A stretch of DNA of 48,907 nucleotides, from the NCBI GenBank assembly GCA_016779935.1, contig JADHMQ010000003.1, positions 1 through 48,907 of the forward strand. The letters are read 5' to 3'. Made by a program: the position numbers and the translations under genes. Under the pieces are notes generated by a model. The model was not told the DNA's origin. It worked only from the letters and a program-made list of their open reading frames with translations, and did not search any database. Positions 8,436 to 16,529 of this stretch are shown here, in pieces (position 1 is the first letter of the stretch; every line of letters begins with the position of its first letter). This stretch comes from Flavobacteriales bacterium (lineage in GTDB: Bacteria; Bacteroidota; Bacteroidia; Flavobacteriales; UBA7312).

Positions 8436-9026
8436 GCCATTATAGCTTTCAAAAACTCGCTTAATATTTTCAAATGTATTTTTTAAGTAAGTCGAAATAT
8501 CGCCTTTATTTACCCATTTTACTTCATCGATTCCTTCTTCAATTTGAGGCAATAAACCACTGTTTTGTGAAGAGCTCATCAAATACCAATGTGTTTCTTT
8601 TAAAATAGCTTGACCATTTTGTTCATAAGTGTGGTATGTATTTGTGAGCTTAGTCATAATTTCTAAATCATTAAGACCACATTCTTCTTGAACTTCTCTT
8701 CTTGCACAAACATCAATACTCTCTCCTTCTTCTAGTTTACCCTTAGGCAAATCCCATTTCCCATTCCTGTAAATCATAAGTATCTTCTGATCATTGACAA
8801 CCAATCCGCCAGCTGCAATGATTGTTTCAAAGTTCGACTTGAAAGTCTTCCAGATTAACTCATAATTATCAGCATACACACAAAATTTCAAAGGTTTTTT
8901 AACGTTGATATGCTTAAACAATTTAGGCCAAGAGAATGAGTCGTCAAAATGAAATGAATAGTCCATCTCTTTTTCTTGATAATTAGAGATAACTAAAGAG
9001 TGATGATTTATAAAAACTTCATACAT
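8427..9026 (-). CDS. Nudix hydrolase
   Basis: This 199-residue protein has a perfect Nudix box, GX5EX7REVQEECGL, at about residues 113-135, preceded by WDLPKG. It should hydrolyse a nucleoside diphosphate linked to another moiety; the substrate cannot be read from the sequence. About 80 extra residues precede the Nudix fold, the form usual for Flavobacteriales homologues beside pyrE. I chose ATG 9026 because an upstream extension would run into pyrE; ATG 9035 is also possible. Its start lies only 7 bases from the divergent pyrE start. Confidence 0.88.
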   Translation of the reverse strand: MYEVFINHHSLVISNYQEKEMDYSFHFDDSFSWPKLFKHINVKKPLKFCVYADNYELIWKTFKSNFETIIAAGGLVVNDQKILMIYRNGKWDLPKGKLEEGESIDVCARREVQEECGLNDLEIMTKLTNTYHTYEQNGQAILKETHWYLMSSSQNSGLLPQIEEGIDEVKWVNKGDISTYLKNTFENIKRVFESYNGLK

Positions 9027-9033
9027 TAGCACC

Positions 9034-9675
9034 ATGATTTTGGATACAGAAACAGCCAAGCAAGTTGCAAAATCCTTATTGCAAATCAAAGCTATAATTT
9101 TAAACCCAAGTGACCCTTTCGTTTGGGCTTCTGGATGGAAATCACCAATATATTGTGACAACCGAATTACACTATCTCATTCGGAGGTAAGAACGTTTAT
9201 TAGGCAACATTTAGTCGAAGGAATACTTTCAAAGTATGGCAAGCCTGACGTTATTGCTGGTGTAGCTACAGGCGCTATTGCACATGGCGTTCTTGTTGCT
9301 CAAGAATTAGGTCTTCCATTTGTTTATGTAAGAGCTTCTGCAAAAGAACACGGCAGACAAAACCTTATAGAAGGTAAGATTGAAAGTGGACAGTCTGTAG
9401 TTGTAATTGAAGACTTAATTAGTAGTGGAAAAAGCAGTCTTGCAGCTGTCAAAGCTTTAGAAGATGGCGGCTTTAAAGTAAATGGCATGGGAGCTATATT
9501 CAGTTACGGATTTCAGGAAGCTGAGCAAAACTTCAAAAACGCCAATTGCGAACTTTTTACTTTAGGAAATTACGAAACACTCATAAGTCAAGCCCTTGAA
9601 ACTAAGTATATTTCTAATGATGAAGTTAAACTATTAAAAGAATGGAGAGAAAGCCCTTCAACTTGGAAAAAATAA
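9034..9675 (+). CDS. pyrE: Orotate phosphoribosyltransferase
   Basis: PyrE joins orotate to PRPP to make orotidine 5'-phosphate in pyrimidine synthesis. The 213-residue protein has the PRPP-binding motif VVVIEDLISSGKSS at about residues 122-135, the loop ASAKEHGRQN with conserved Lys, His and Arg, and GVATGAIAHG. It is followed without a gap by the SRPBCC gene (stop 9673-9675, next ATG 9676), so these two are probably one operon with biotin ligase convergent. Confidence 0.96.
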   Translation: MILDTETAKQVAKSLLQIKAIILNPSDPFVWASGWKSPIYCDNRITLSHSEVRTFIRQHLVEGILSKYGKPDVIAGVATGAIAHGVLVAQELGLPFVYVRASAKEHGRQNLIEGKIESGQSVVVIEDLISSGKSSLAAVKALEDGGFKVNGMGAIFSYGFQEAEQNFKNANCELFTLGNYETLISQALETKYISNDEVKLLKEWRESPSTWKK

Positions 9676-10074
9676 ATGAGCGAAATCAAAAGTCAAACCG
9701 TTGAAATAAATAAATCTGAAGAAGAAATCTTCAATTTTATTAGTGATTTCACAAATTTCAGCACCTTATTCCCTCCTCAAGTAAAGGATTTAAAAATTAC
9801 AAGAGATAGCTGTTCTTTTTCAATAGATGGTATGCCAAATGTTAGTCTTAGAATTACAGAACGTACGCCGTTTAGTTGTGTAATTATGAGTGCAGAAGAT
9901 GGCAAGCTGCCGTTTGAACTAAAATGTTGTTTGGAAAAGGTAAATGAAGAAAAATGCCAGGCACAATTTCATTTTAATGCTGAACTGAATATGATGATGA
10001 AAATGATGGTTGAAAAACCGCTTACTAATTTTCTGAACTTATTGGCAGAAAAATTAAAAGAGATTAAAGCTTAA
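9676..10074 (+). CDS. SRPBCC-fold protein
   Basis: This 132-residue protein looks like a START/Bet v 1-type (polyketide cyclase-like) small lipid or ligand-binding fold: an N-terminal strand with SQTVEINKSEEEIFNFISDFTNFSTLFPPQV, curved beta strands, and a long C-terminal helix (MVEKPLTNFLNLLAEKLKEI). The ligand is unknown. It starts immediately after the pyrE stop codon and is probably translated from the same transcript. Its last 21 bases overlap the convergent birA gene. Confidence 0.78.
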   Translation: MSEIKSQTVEINKSEEEIFNFISDFTNFSTLFPPQVKDLKITRDSCSFSIDGMPNVSLRITERTPFSCVIMSAEDGKLPFELKCCLEKVNEEKCQAQFHFNAELNMMMKMMVEKPLTNFLNLLAEKLKEIKA

Positions 10075-10791
10075 CTCTCCAACAGAATACGCCTTTTCCA
10101 TCCCTTCCTCAATAAGCACTAAACGTCCAAAATCATCAACCTCTTTTACGATTGCTGAGAATTGTTTGCCATTTTTAGTGAAATTTACCAAACAATCTTT
10201 TTTGTACAAATAAGAATGATATAATACTTGAATTTGTTTTTTGTCGTTTCTGAATAATAAATAATACTTTTCAAGTTCCTGACATAAGATTGAAAAAAGC
10301 TCATTAAGACTTATTTCACCCTTTAACACTTCTTTTAAGGAGGTTGCTGATTGTATCTCCTGACAATTATTATTTGCATTAATCCCAATTCCAACAACAC
10401 TTTTTTGCAGTTTTTTCTGCCTTATTGAATTTTCAATAAGTACACCCGCTATCTTTTTATCTTCAACAAAAATATCATTTGGCCATTTGATATGAGACTT
10501 TACACCTACACGATTAAATGAAGATACTAAGGCTAAGGCTATGCTTTTATTAAATGTAAATTGATGGGATAAATCAAGTTTAGGATAATACAAAACACTA
10601 ATGCACAAGGACTTTTCACTCTCAGAAAACCAGGGATTATCTCTTTGCCCTCTTCCTTTAATTTGATGTTCTGCATAAACTACAGTGCCTTCAACTAACT
10701 TCTCATTATTTGATAAATTCAACAAGAAAGTATTAGTAGAATCAACCGACTTTAGACTGATGAGATTTTGTCCTATAAACAAGGTATTCAT
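10054..10791 (-). CDS. birA: Biotin--[acetyl-CoA-carboxylase] ligase
   Basis: This 245-residue biotin protein ligase activates biotin with ATP and attaches it to the carboxyl carrier protein of acetyl-CoA carboxylase. It shows GRGQR (residues 46-50), the KWPND motif (102-106) and KKIAGVLIE. The protein starts directly with the catalytic domain and has no N-terminal winged helix, so it is the monofunctional type without repressor activity. It diverges from rsfS, with mirrored leader sequences on both sides of the shared gap. Confidence 0.93.
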   Translation of the reverse strand: MNTLFIGQNLISLKSVDSTNTFLLNLSNNEKLVEGTVVYAEHQIKGRGQRDNPWFSESEKSLCISVLYYPKLDLSHQFTFNKSIALALVSSFNRVGVKSHIKWPNDIFVEDKKIAGVLIENSIRQKKLQKSVVGIGINANNNCQEIQSATSLKEVLKGEISLNELFSILCQELEKYYLLFRNDKKQIQVLYHSYLYKKDCLVNFTKNGKQFSAIVKEVDDFGRLVLIEEGMEKAYSVGELSFNLF

Positions 10792-10818
10792 TAAAGCAAA
10801 TTAACGGATAAATTTCTG

Positions 10819-10826
10819 TATTTTTG
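10819..10826 (+). promoter_or_regulatory. -7 box (TATTTTTG) for the rsfS-ftsH operon
   Basis: A perfect TAnnTTTG match lies 38 bases upstream of the rsfS ATG at 10864, in the 72-base gap that diverges from birA. No clear -33 box is seen. Confidence 0.5.
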
Positions 10827-10863
10827 TACCTTAAAACAAACACTCTATTTTTTATTGCTTTTA

Positions 10864-11241
10864 ATGGCTGAAAACAAAAAATTAATTACTTCTGATATTC
10901 TTGCAAATGCAATAGTCGAAGGAATGAAAAACCTAAAAGCAAAAGATATAGTTTGTTTAGATTTAAGAGAAATTGAATCATCCGTTTGCGACTATTTCGT
11001 AATCTGTCATGGCACATCGAATACTCACGCATCAGCTATTGCAGATTCAGTTATTGAGGAAACGTTAAAAGACGTAAAAGAAAAACCTTGGCAAAAGGAA
11101 GGTCTGACGAATGGCGATTGGGTACTGCTTGATTATGGTAATGTCGTTGTTCATATTTTCCAAAAAGAGACAAGGGAGTACTATAATATTGAAAAATTAT
11201 GGGGAGATGCTAAAATTCAACTCTTCAAAGAATCCGCTTAA
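10864..11241 (+). CDS. rsfS: Ribosome silencing factor RsfS
   Basis: This 125-residue protein is of the RsfS/Iojap family, which binds L14 on the large subunit and blocks subunit joining in slow growth. It has the family core: DLREIESSVCDYFVICHGTS, EGLTNGDWVLLDYGNVVVHIF, and the C-terminal REYYNIEKLWGDA. I chose ATG 10864 over the upstream TTG because it matches the family N-terminus. Only 2 bases separate it from ftsH, an arrangement common in Bacteroidota. Confidence 0.94.
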   Translation: MAENKKLITSDILANAIVEGMKNLKAKDIVCLDLREIESSVCDYFVICHGTSNTHASAIADSVIEETLKDVKEKPWQKEGLTNGDWVLLDYGNVVVHIFQKETREYYNIEKLWGDAKIQLFKESA

Positions 11242-11243
11242 AA

Positions 11244-13190
11244 ATGAAGAATAAAAAACAAGAACCAAAAGGAATCAAGTTTAATTTTTACTGGATTTAC
11301 GCAATAATTGCCGTACTATTTTTCGGTATTCAGATTTTCAATGTCAATACAACAAAAGAAACTTCTTGGCAGGAATTTAACCGTACCATGCTTCAAACTG
11401 AAGAAGTAGAAAAGCTAGTTGTTGTTAATAGAGACATTGCTCAAATCTATATAAAAGAATCTGCCCTAAAAAAAGAAAAGTATAAATCTGTTAGTGAAAA
11501 GTCTTTTGGCAACGCCACTAACAAAGGTCCTCATTATTATTTTCAGATATCATCCCCTGATAATTTAGAAGAAAAGCTAAAAGAAGCGCAAGCCAATTTT
11601 AATGAGGAAGACCGAATAGAAATAAAATATTCAACTCAAAAGGACATAATTGGCGATGCATTTAGTTGGATATTCCCTATTCTAATAATGGTTGCTATTT
11701 GGATTTTCTTTATGAGAAGAATGAGCGGAGGAGCAGGTGGCGCAACTGGTCAAATTTTTAATATCGGAAAATCAAAAGCTACTTTATTTGACAAGACAAA
11801 GGTGAATGTAAGCTTCAAAGATGTCGCTGGTCTAGAGGGAGCTAAAGAAGAAGTTGAAGAAATTGTTGACTTTCTTAAAAATCCGAAAAAATATACTGCA
11901 TTGGGTGGTAAAATCCCAAGAGGAGCGCTACTTGTAGGCCCTCCAGGAACTGGTAAAACTCTGTTAGCCAAAGCCGTTGCTGGTGAAGCTCAAGTACCAT
12001 TCTTTTCTTTATCAGGTTCTGATTTCGTTGAAATGTTCGTAGGTGTAGGTGCTTCCAGAGTAAGAGATTTATTCAAGCAAGCCAAAGAGAAATCCCCATC
12101 AATAATTTTTATAGATGAGATAGACGCTATTGGTCGTGCTAGAGGGAAAAATAACATCACTGGCGGAAATGACGAAAGAGAAAACACCCTGAATCAGTTA
12201 CTTACAGAGATGGATGGTTTTGGCACAAACTCAGGTGTAATTGTCATTGGAGCAACAAACAGGGCTGATGTTTTAGATAGAGCTCTTCTTAGAGCTGGTA
12301 GGTTTGACAGACAAATCTTTGTAGATCTACCCGACTTAAGAGAACGAAAAGAAATCTTCCAAGTTCATATTAAGCCACTTACCTTGGGTAAAGATGTTGA
12401 TATTGACTTCTTATCAAAACAAACTCCAGGATTTTCTGGTGCAGACATTGCCAATGTGTGCAATGAATCGGCTCTTATAGCGGCACGTAAAAATAAAAAG
12501 ATTGTCGAGAAGCAAGACTTTTTAGATGCTGTAGATAGAATTATTGGGGGACTTGAAAAGAAAAACAAAATCATCTCTCAAGAAGAAAAAAGAATTATTG
12601 CTTTCCACGAAGCCGGTCATGCAACAGTGAGTTGGTTTATGCAATACGCTTCTCCTTTGGTAAAAGTAACTATCGTTCCTAGAGGCCGCTCCTTAGGTGC
12701 TGCATGGTACTTACCAGAAGAAAGACAGCTAACAACAACTGAGCAACTGACTCATGAAATTTGTGCCACTCTGGGCGGAAGAGCTGCCGAAAAAATCATA
12801 TTCAATAAGATTTCAACTGGTGCACTCAGCGATTTAGAAAAAATAACCAAACAAGCCTATTCAATGGTATCTGTTTACGGTCTTAGTGACAAACTTGGAA
12901 ACATAAGCTACTATGACTCTAGCGGCAGAGATGGATTTACAAAGCCTTACAGTGAAGCTACAGCCAAGTTAATTGATGATGAAGTCAGTAAATTAATTGA
13001 AGATTGCTACAAGAAAACACTAACACTTCTTAAAAAGCATAAAACTAAACTGACCAAGTTAGCTGAACTTTTACTCGAAAAAGAGGTCATCTTTAAAGAG
13101 GATTTACTAGATTTGTTTGGCCCACGACCATGGGATAAAGTTAAAGAAGATGACTCAAAACAACTGGACAACTCTAATGACAACAATTAA
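11244..13190 (+). CDS. ftsH: ATP-dependent zinc metalloprotease FtsH
   Basis: FtsH degrades misassembled membrane proteins and some soluble regulators. The 648-residue protein has two membrane segments (about residues 14-32 and 139-157) flanking a periplasmic part, an AAA module with Walker A GPPGTGKT (232-239), Walker B FIDEID, the second-region arginines AGRFDR, and an M41 peptidase domain with zinc-binding HEAGH (455-459). Order and length are normal for the family. It is the second gene of the rsfS-psd run, and its end overlaps the DUF2007 start by 14 bases. Confidence 0.97.
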   Translation: MKNKKQEPKGIKFNFYWIYAIIAVLFFGIQIFNVNTTKETSWQEFNRTMLQTEEVEKLVVVNRDIAQIYIKESALKKEKYKSVSEKSFGNATNKGPHYYFQISSPDNLEEKLKEAQANFNEEDRIEIKYSTQKDIIGDAFSWIFPILIMVAIWIFFMRRMSGGAGGATGQIFNIGKSKATLFDKTKVNVSFKDVAGLEGAKEEVEEIVDFLKNPKKYTALGGKIPRGALLVGPPGTGKTLLAKAVAGEAQVPFFSLSGSDFVEMFVGVGASRVRDLFKQAKEKSPSIIFIDEIDAIGRARGKNNITGGNDERENTLNQLLTEMDGFGTNSGVIVIGATNRADVLDRALLRAGRFDRQIFVDLPDLRERKEIFQVHIKPLTLGKDVDIDFLSKQTPGFSGADIANVCNESALIAARKNKKIVEKQDFLDAVDRIIGGLEKKNKIISQEEKRIIAFHEAGHATVSWFMQYASPLVKVTIVPRGRSLGAAWYLPEERQLTTTEQLTHEICATLGGRAAEKIIFNKISTGALSDLEKITKQAYSMVSVYGLSDKLGNISYYDSSGRDGFTKPYSEATAKLIDDEVSKLIEDCYKKTLTLLKKHKTKLTKLAELLLEKEVIFKEDLLDLFGPRPWDKVKEDDSKQLDNSNDNN

Positions 13191-13359
13191 GCCTTATCAG
13201 CTAGAATTGATGAAAGGTTTATTGTTAGAACATGAAATCCAATCTGTTATTATCAATAAAATTGACTCTTCTTACCTGCAATTTGGTGAAGCCGAACTAA
13301 AAGTAAAAGTATCTGACCTTGAAGCAGCAAAAGATATTCTGAAAGATGTCCAAGAGTAA
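13177..13359 (+). CDS. DUF2007 small protein
   Basis: This 60-residue protein is of the DUF2007 type (putative signal transducing, ferredoxin-like alpha/beta). It matches the pattern of a helix that measures helper length (QLELMKGLLLEHEIQSVIINK), then ELKVKVSDLEAAKDIL. I chose ATG 13177, which overlaps ftsH by 14 bases; starting further upstream adds only ftsH-frame-derived sequence. Its end overlaps the cdsA start by 14 bases, so ftsH, this gene and cdsA appear translationally coupled. Confidence 0.82.
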   Translation: MTTIKPYQLELMKGLLLEHEIQSVIINKIDSSYLQFGEAELKVKVSDLEAAKDILKDVQE

Positions 13360-14167
13360 ATTAATGACAAGAACCATAACTGGAGCTTTGTATGGCATTG
13401 TTTTCATTTCCAGTCTCGTACTCGGTGAACTTAGCAGTTCTATTTTCTTTCTTGTTGTAATGTTACTCGCCATTAAAGAGTTTTATGAATTAGTCGATAA
13501 TGATAAGAGCAAACCACAGATTTACCTTGGAATGCTCATTTCATTAGGATTATTTGCTTCTTCATTTTTATATTTTAAAAATTTCGAGCTCTCTAAAATT
13601 AGTTTTTCGATAACTTGCTTTTTCACTCTATTAGTTTTTATTATTGAATTATTCAGAAAAGAAAATGTAAGCTACAACAACATTGGACTTACCTTAATGG
13701 GCGTAATTTACATCTCAGTTCCAATGTCTTTAACCTTCTTTCTAAACCATAATGATGCCAATCAGTATGAATATATGTTTCTGCTGAGTATTTTTATTTT
13801 GATTTGGATGAGTGATATTGGAGGCTACTTTGCTGGGGTTAATTTTGGTAAGCACAAACTATTAGAACGTGTCTCACCAAAAAAAAGCTGGGAAGGAGTA
13901 ATAGGAGGGTTCATTCTATGTGTTCTTAGCTCTGTGATTCTATCAAACTTCCTTACTAATTTGGACCTCATTGAATGGATAATTTTAGGGATTATCATTT
14001 GTATCTCTTCAGTTATTGGCGATTTAATAGAATCTATGATAAAACGATCTGCAAATGTTAAAGACAGTGGAACTATTTTAGCCGGTCATGGTGGTATACT
14101 CGACCGTTTTGACAGTGCTCTACTTGTAATACCAATAGTATATATTTATATAATTTTAATTTCATGA
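13346..14167 (+). CDS. cdsA: Phosphatidate cytidylyltransferase
   Basis: CdsA makes CDP-diacylglycerol from phosphatidate and CTP, the branch point to phosphatidylethanolamine and phosphatidylglycerol. The 273-residue protein is a multi-pass membrane protein with several hydrophobic stretches and the C-terminal signature IKRSANVKDSG followed by GHGGILDRFDS. An alternative ATG lies at 13364, after the DUF2007 stop. Its stop overlaps the psd start (ATGA), placing two consecutive enzymes of phospholipid synthesis in one operon. The phosphatidylserine synthase between them is not in the window. Confidence 0.95.
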   Translation: MSKSKLMTRTITGALYGIVFISSLVLGELSSSIFFLVVMLLAIKEFYELVDNDKSKPQIYLGMLISLGLFASSFLYFKNFELSKISFSITCFFTLLVFIIELFRKENVSYNNIGLTLMGVIYISVPMSLTFFLNHNDANQYEYMFLLSIFILIWMSDIGGYFAGVNFGKHKLLERVSPKKSWEGVIGGFILCVLSSVILSNFLTNLDLIEWIILGIIICISSVIGDLIESMIKRSANVKDSGTILAGHGGILDRFDSALLVIPIVYIYIILIS

Positions 14168-14814
14168 ACTTAATTCACAAAGAAGGATATAGAATCATTG
14201 CAACAACAATAGTTCTTTTATTAGTTATAAATTACTTAGTTAGCCTATCAGAAATATTTTGGCTTAATTCACTTGTCCAAATTGCCTCATTTATTGTATT
14301 AATACTGGTTGTACAATTCTTCAGAAATCCAAAAAGAGTAGTAACCGCAAGGGAAAATGAGGTTGTTGCTCCTGCAGACGGAAAAATAGTTGTCATTGAA
14401 GAGGTAGAAGAGCCTGAGTTTTTCAAAGACAAAAGAATTCAAGTTTCAATTTTCATGTCTCCAATTAACGTTCATGTTAATAGATACCCAATCAGTGGTA
14501 CTGTGAAATACTCCAAATATCATCCTGGAAAATACCTTGTAGCATGGCATCCCAAATCGTCTACATTGAATGAACGAACTACAGTAGTAGTTGAAAATGA
14601 TAAAATAGCACTTCTATTTCGTCAAATTGCAGGCGCAGTTGCCAGAAGAATTGTACTCTACGCTAAGAAAGATGCTGTTGCCAAAAGAGGTGAGGATTAT
14701 GGATTCATTAAATTCGGCTCAAGAGTAGATGTTTTTTTTCCACTTGGGACAAAGATAAATGTTGAAATGAATCAAGTTGTGAAAGGAAACAAAACTGTAC
14801 TAGCTACATATTAA
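14164..14814 (+). CDS. psd: Phosphatidylserine decarboxylase
   Basis: This 216-residue proenzyme converts phosphatidylserine to phosphatidylethanolamine. It is the short PSD-A type: two N-terminal hydrophobic segments, then APADGKIV, MSPINVHVNRYP, and the C-terminal self-cleavage site GS in FGSRVD, where the Ser becomes the pyruvoyl cofactor. Its start overlaps the cdsA stop by 4 bases. It is the last gene of the rsfS-ftsH-DUF2007-cdsA-psd run. Confidence 0.95.
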   Translation: MNLIHKEGYRIIATTIVLLLVINYLVSLSEIFWLNSLVQIASFIVLILVVQFFRNPKRVVTARENEVVAPADGKIVVIEEVEEPEFFKDKRIQVSIFMSPINVHVNRYPISGTVKYSKYHPGKYLVAWHPKSSTLNERTTVVVENDKIALLFRQIAGAVARRIVLYAKKDAVAKRGEDYGFIKFGSRVDVFFPLGTKINVEMNQVVKGNKTVLATY

Positions 14815-14854
14815 TTTTTTTTAGTAACTTCGAAGAAGCTAAAACCATACACAA

Positions 14855-15229
14855 ATGCAAAAATTAATTTTTATTTTATTATTCGGATTTTTATCCGCTA
14901 ATATGATTGCTCAGACAACCACTTCTTCAAAATCTGAAGATGTAAAAGTTGAGCAAACCGTTAAAAAATGTTCTTCCGAAGAGGCTAAAAAATGCTCTTC
15001 TAAAGAAGAAAAAAAGTGCTCTAGTAGTGATGCGAAAGCAAGTTCAGAGAAATCTAAATCTTGTTGCAAAGGTGAAAAAGCGACATGCTCTAAGGAAGAA
15101 GTAAAGGAAACTTCAGCTAAAAAATGTTCTAAAGGTGACGCATGTTGCACAAAAACGGGCAAGAAAGTGGCTAACTGCGATAATAAAAAACAAGGTTGTT
15201 GCAGTTCAAAACAGAAACCAACAAGCTAA
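14855..15229 (+). CDS. Exported Cys/Lys/Ser-rich low-complexity protein
   Basis: This 124-residue protein has a clear signal peptide (MQKLIFILLFGFLSANMIAQ, cleavage probably after the Ala-Gln region) and a mature part made almost entirely of Lys, Cys, Ser and Glu. It contains 12 cysteines, in repeated KKCSS units and later CC pairs (SCCKG, ACCTK, GCCSS). No known fold is recognised. Metal binding or disulfide cross-linking in the periplasm is plausible from composition alone. It is followed by a terminator and preceded by a 40-base gap with a TAACTTCG box at 14825-14832, one base off TAnnTTTG, so it may be a single-gene unit. Confidence 0.75.
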   Translation: MQKLIFILLFGFLSANMIAQTTTSSKSEDVKVEQTVKKCSSEEAKKCSSKEEKKCSSSDAKASSEKSKSCCKGEKATCSKEEVKETSAKKCSKGDACCTKTGKKVANCDNKKQGCCSSKQKPTS

Positions 15230-15248
15230 ACATTTTAATAATTTATTA

Positions 15249-15285
15249 AAACTCGAATGGAAATTCTCTGTTCGAGTTTTTTTTT
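15249..15285 (+). terminator. Intrinsic terminator after the Cys-rich gene
   Basis: A 9-bp stem (AAACTCGAA / TTCGAGTTT) with a 13-nt loop is followed by a run of T (15277-15285), 19 bases after the stop codon. Confidence 0.8.
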
Positions 15286-15308
15286 CTTCACACTCAATAA
15301 AGTTCAGA

Positions 15309-16529
15309 ATGCACTTCTATCACCAATTGGCAAATGGAATTCGTATTGTTCACAAAAAGACCAATAGAGCAGTAGCTCATTGCGGATTGATTATTAAGGG
15401 TGGCTCAAGAGATGAACAAGAACACGAGCAAGGTCTGGCACACTTTATTGAGCACGTTATATTCAAAGGCACACACAAAAGAAAAGCTTTTCATATACTA
15501 AGTCGAATGGAAGATGTTGGTGGCGAAATAAACGCTTTCACCACTAAAGAAGAAACGTGTATTCATTCCTCATTCATTCCAAAATATTACGAACGCTCAT
15601 TAGAACTACTTAGCGATATAATTTTCAATTCTAGTTTCCCTAAAAAAGAATTGGAAAAAGAGAAAACAGTTGTTTTAGATGAAATCAATTATTACAAAGA
15701 CAATCCATCAGAATTAATTTTTGATGAATTTGAAGAGCAAATGTTTGGAAATCATTCATTGGGAAAAAATATTTTAGGAACTCCAAAACACATAAATTCT
15801 TTTGATAAAAATATGATTAACGAGTTTATTAAAAGAAATTACCTCACTCATGAAATAGTTATAAGTTCAGTAGGAGATATTTCTATGGATAAGTTAATTT
15901 CATTAGCGGAAAAACATTTTTCTTATATTCCTAAAAGTCAAACTGATAGAAATCAAATAGAATTTTCTAACTATAAAAAAAAGCAAGTCACTTCTAATAA
16001 AAAAGGCTTTCAATCGCATTGTATTATTGGCAATGTAGCTTATGGTGTAAAACACCCTAAAAAGACTCCATTAACACTTTTAAATAATATTTTGGGCGGC
16101 CCAGGAATGAACTCAAGGTTAAATTTAGCGATACGAGAAAAATACGGCTTTACATACTCAATTGAGTCTAATTATACTCCTTACAGTGATATAGGTATAT
16201 TCTCAGTTTATCTGGCCTCAGACACGGATAAAATTAATAGAAGTATAAAGCTGACTAAAAGAGAACTCATAAAATTATGTGAAAAACCGCTTGGTACTTT
16301 ACAACTCAAAAAAGCTAAACAACAATTGATTGGTCAAATAGCTATAGGTCAAGAAAATGAAGTAAATTTGATGTTATCGCTAGCAAAAAGTGTTTTACTT
16401 TACAATAAAGTTGATACTTTTGAAATCGTAAAAGAAAAAGTGGAAGCGGTAAGCTCTACACAAATACTTGAAGTGGCAAATGAAATTTTTGATGAAGATA
16501 AACTCTCACATCTGATTTATAAAGTATAA
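15309..16529 (+). CDS. M16 family zinc metallopeptidase
   Basis: This 406-residue protein has the inverted zinc motif HxxEH (HFIEH, His45-Glu48-His49), with a downstream acidic ligand region (VVLDEINYYKDNPSE) and the GGPGMNSRLNLAIREKYGFTYS block of the second M16 subdomain. Such enzymes cleave peptides inside a closed chamber. No signal peptide is visible, so it is probably cytoplasmic. I chose ATG 15309; an upstream extension of the frame would run through the terminator and the previous gene. Its stop shares one base with the start of the next gene. Confidence 0.92.
   Translation: MHFYHQLANGIRIVHKKTNRAVAHCGLIIKGGSRDEQEHEQGLAHFIEHVIFKGTHKRKAFHILSRMEDVGGEINAFTTKEETCIHSSFIPKYYERSLELLSDIIFNSSFPKKELEKEKTVVLDEINYYKDNPSELIFDEFEEQMFGNHSLGKNILGTPKHINSFDKNMINEFIKRNYLTHEIVISSVGDISMDKLISLAEKHFSYIPKSQTDRNQIEFSNYKKKQVTSNKKGFQSHCIIGNVAYGVKHPKKTPLTLLNNILGGPGMNSRLNLAIREKYGFTYSIESNYTPYSDIGIFSVYLASDTDKINRSIKLTKRELIKLCEKPLGTLQLKKAKQQLIGQIAIGQENEVNLMLSLAKSVLLYNKVDTFEIVKEKVEAVSSTQILEVANEIFDEDKLSHLIYKV

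Noticed and set aside
9027-9161. An upstream extension of the Nudix gene
   Set aside because: It is antisense to the conserved start of pyrE and carries no Nudix-family sequence.
14911-15162. An 83-codon minus-strand frame opposite the Cys-rich gene
   Set aside because: Its sequence is only the complement of the Lys/Cys/Ser repeats; the plus strand has a signal peptide and a terminator.
15135-15308. An upstream extension of the M16 peptidase gene
   Set aside because: It would run through the end of the Cys-rich gene and a strong terminator; the family N-terminus fits ATG 15309.
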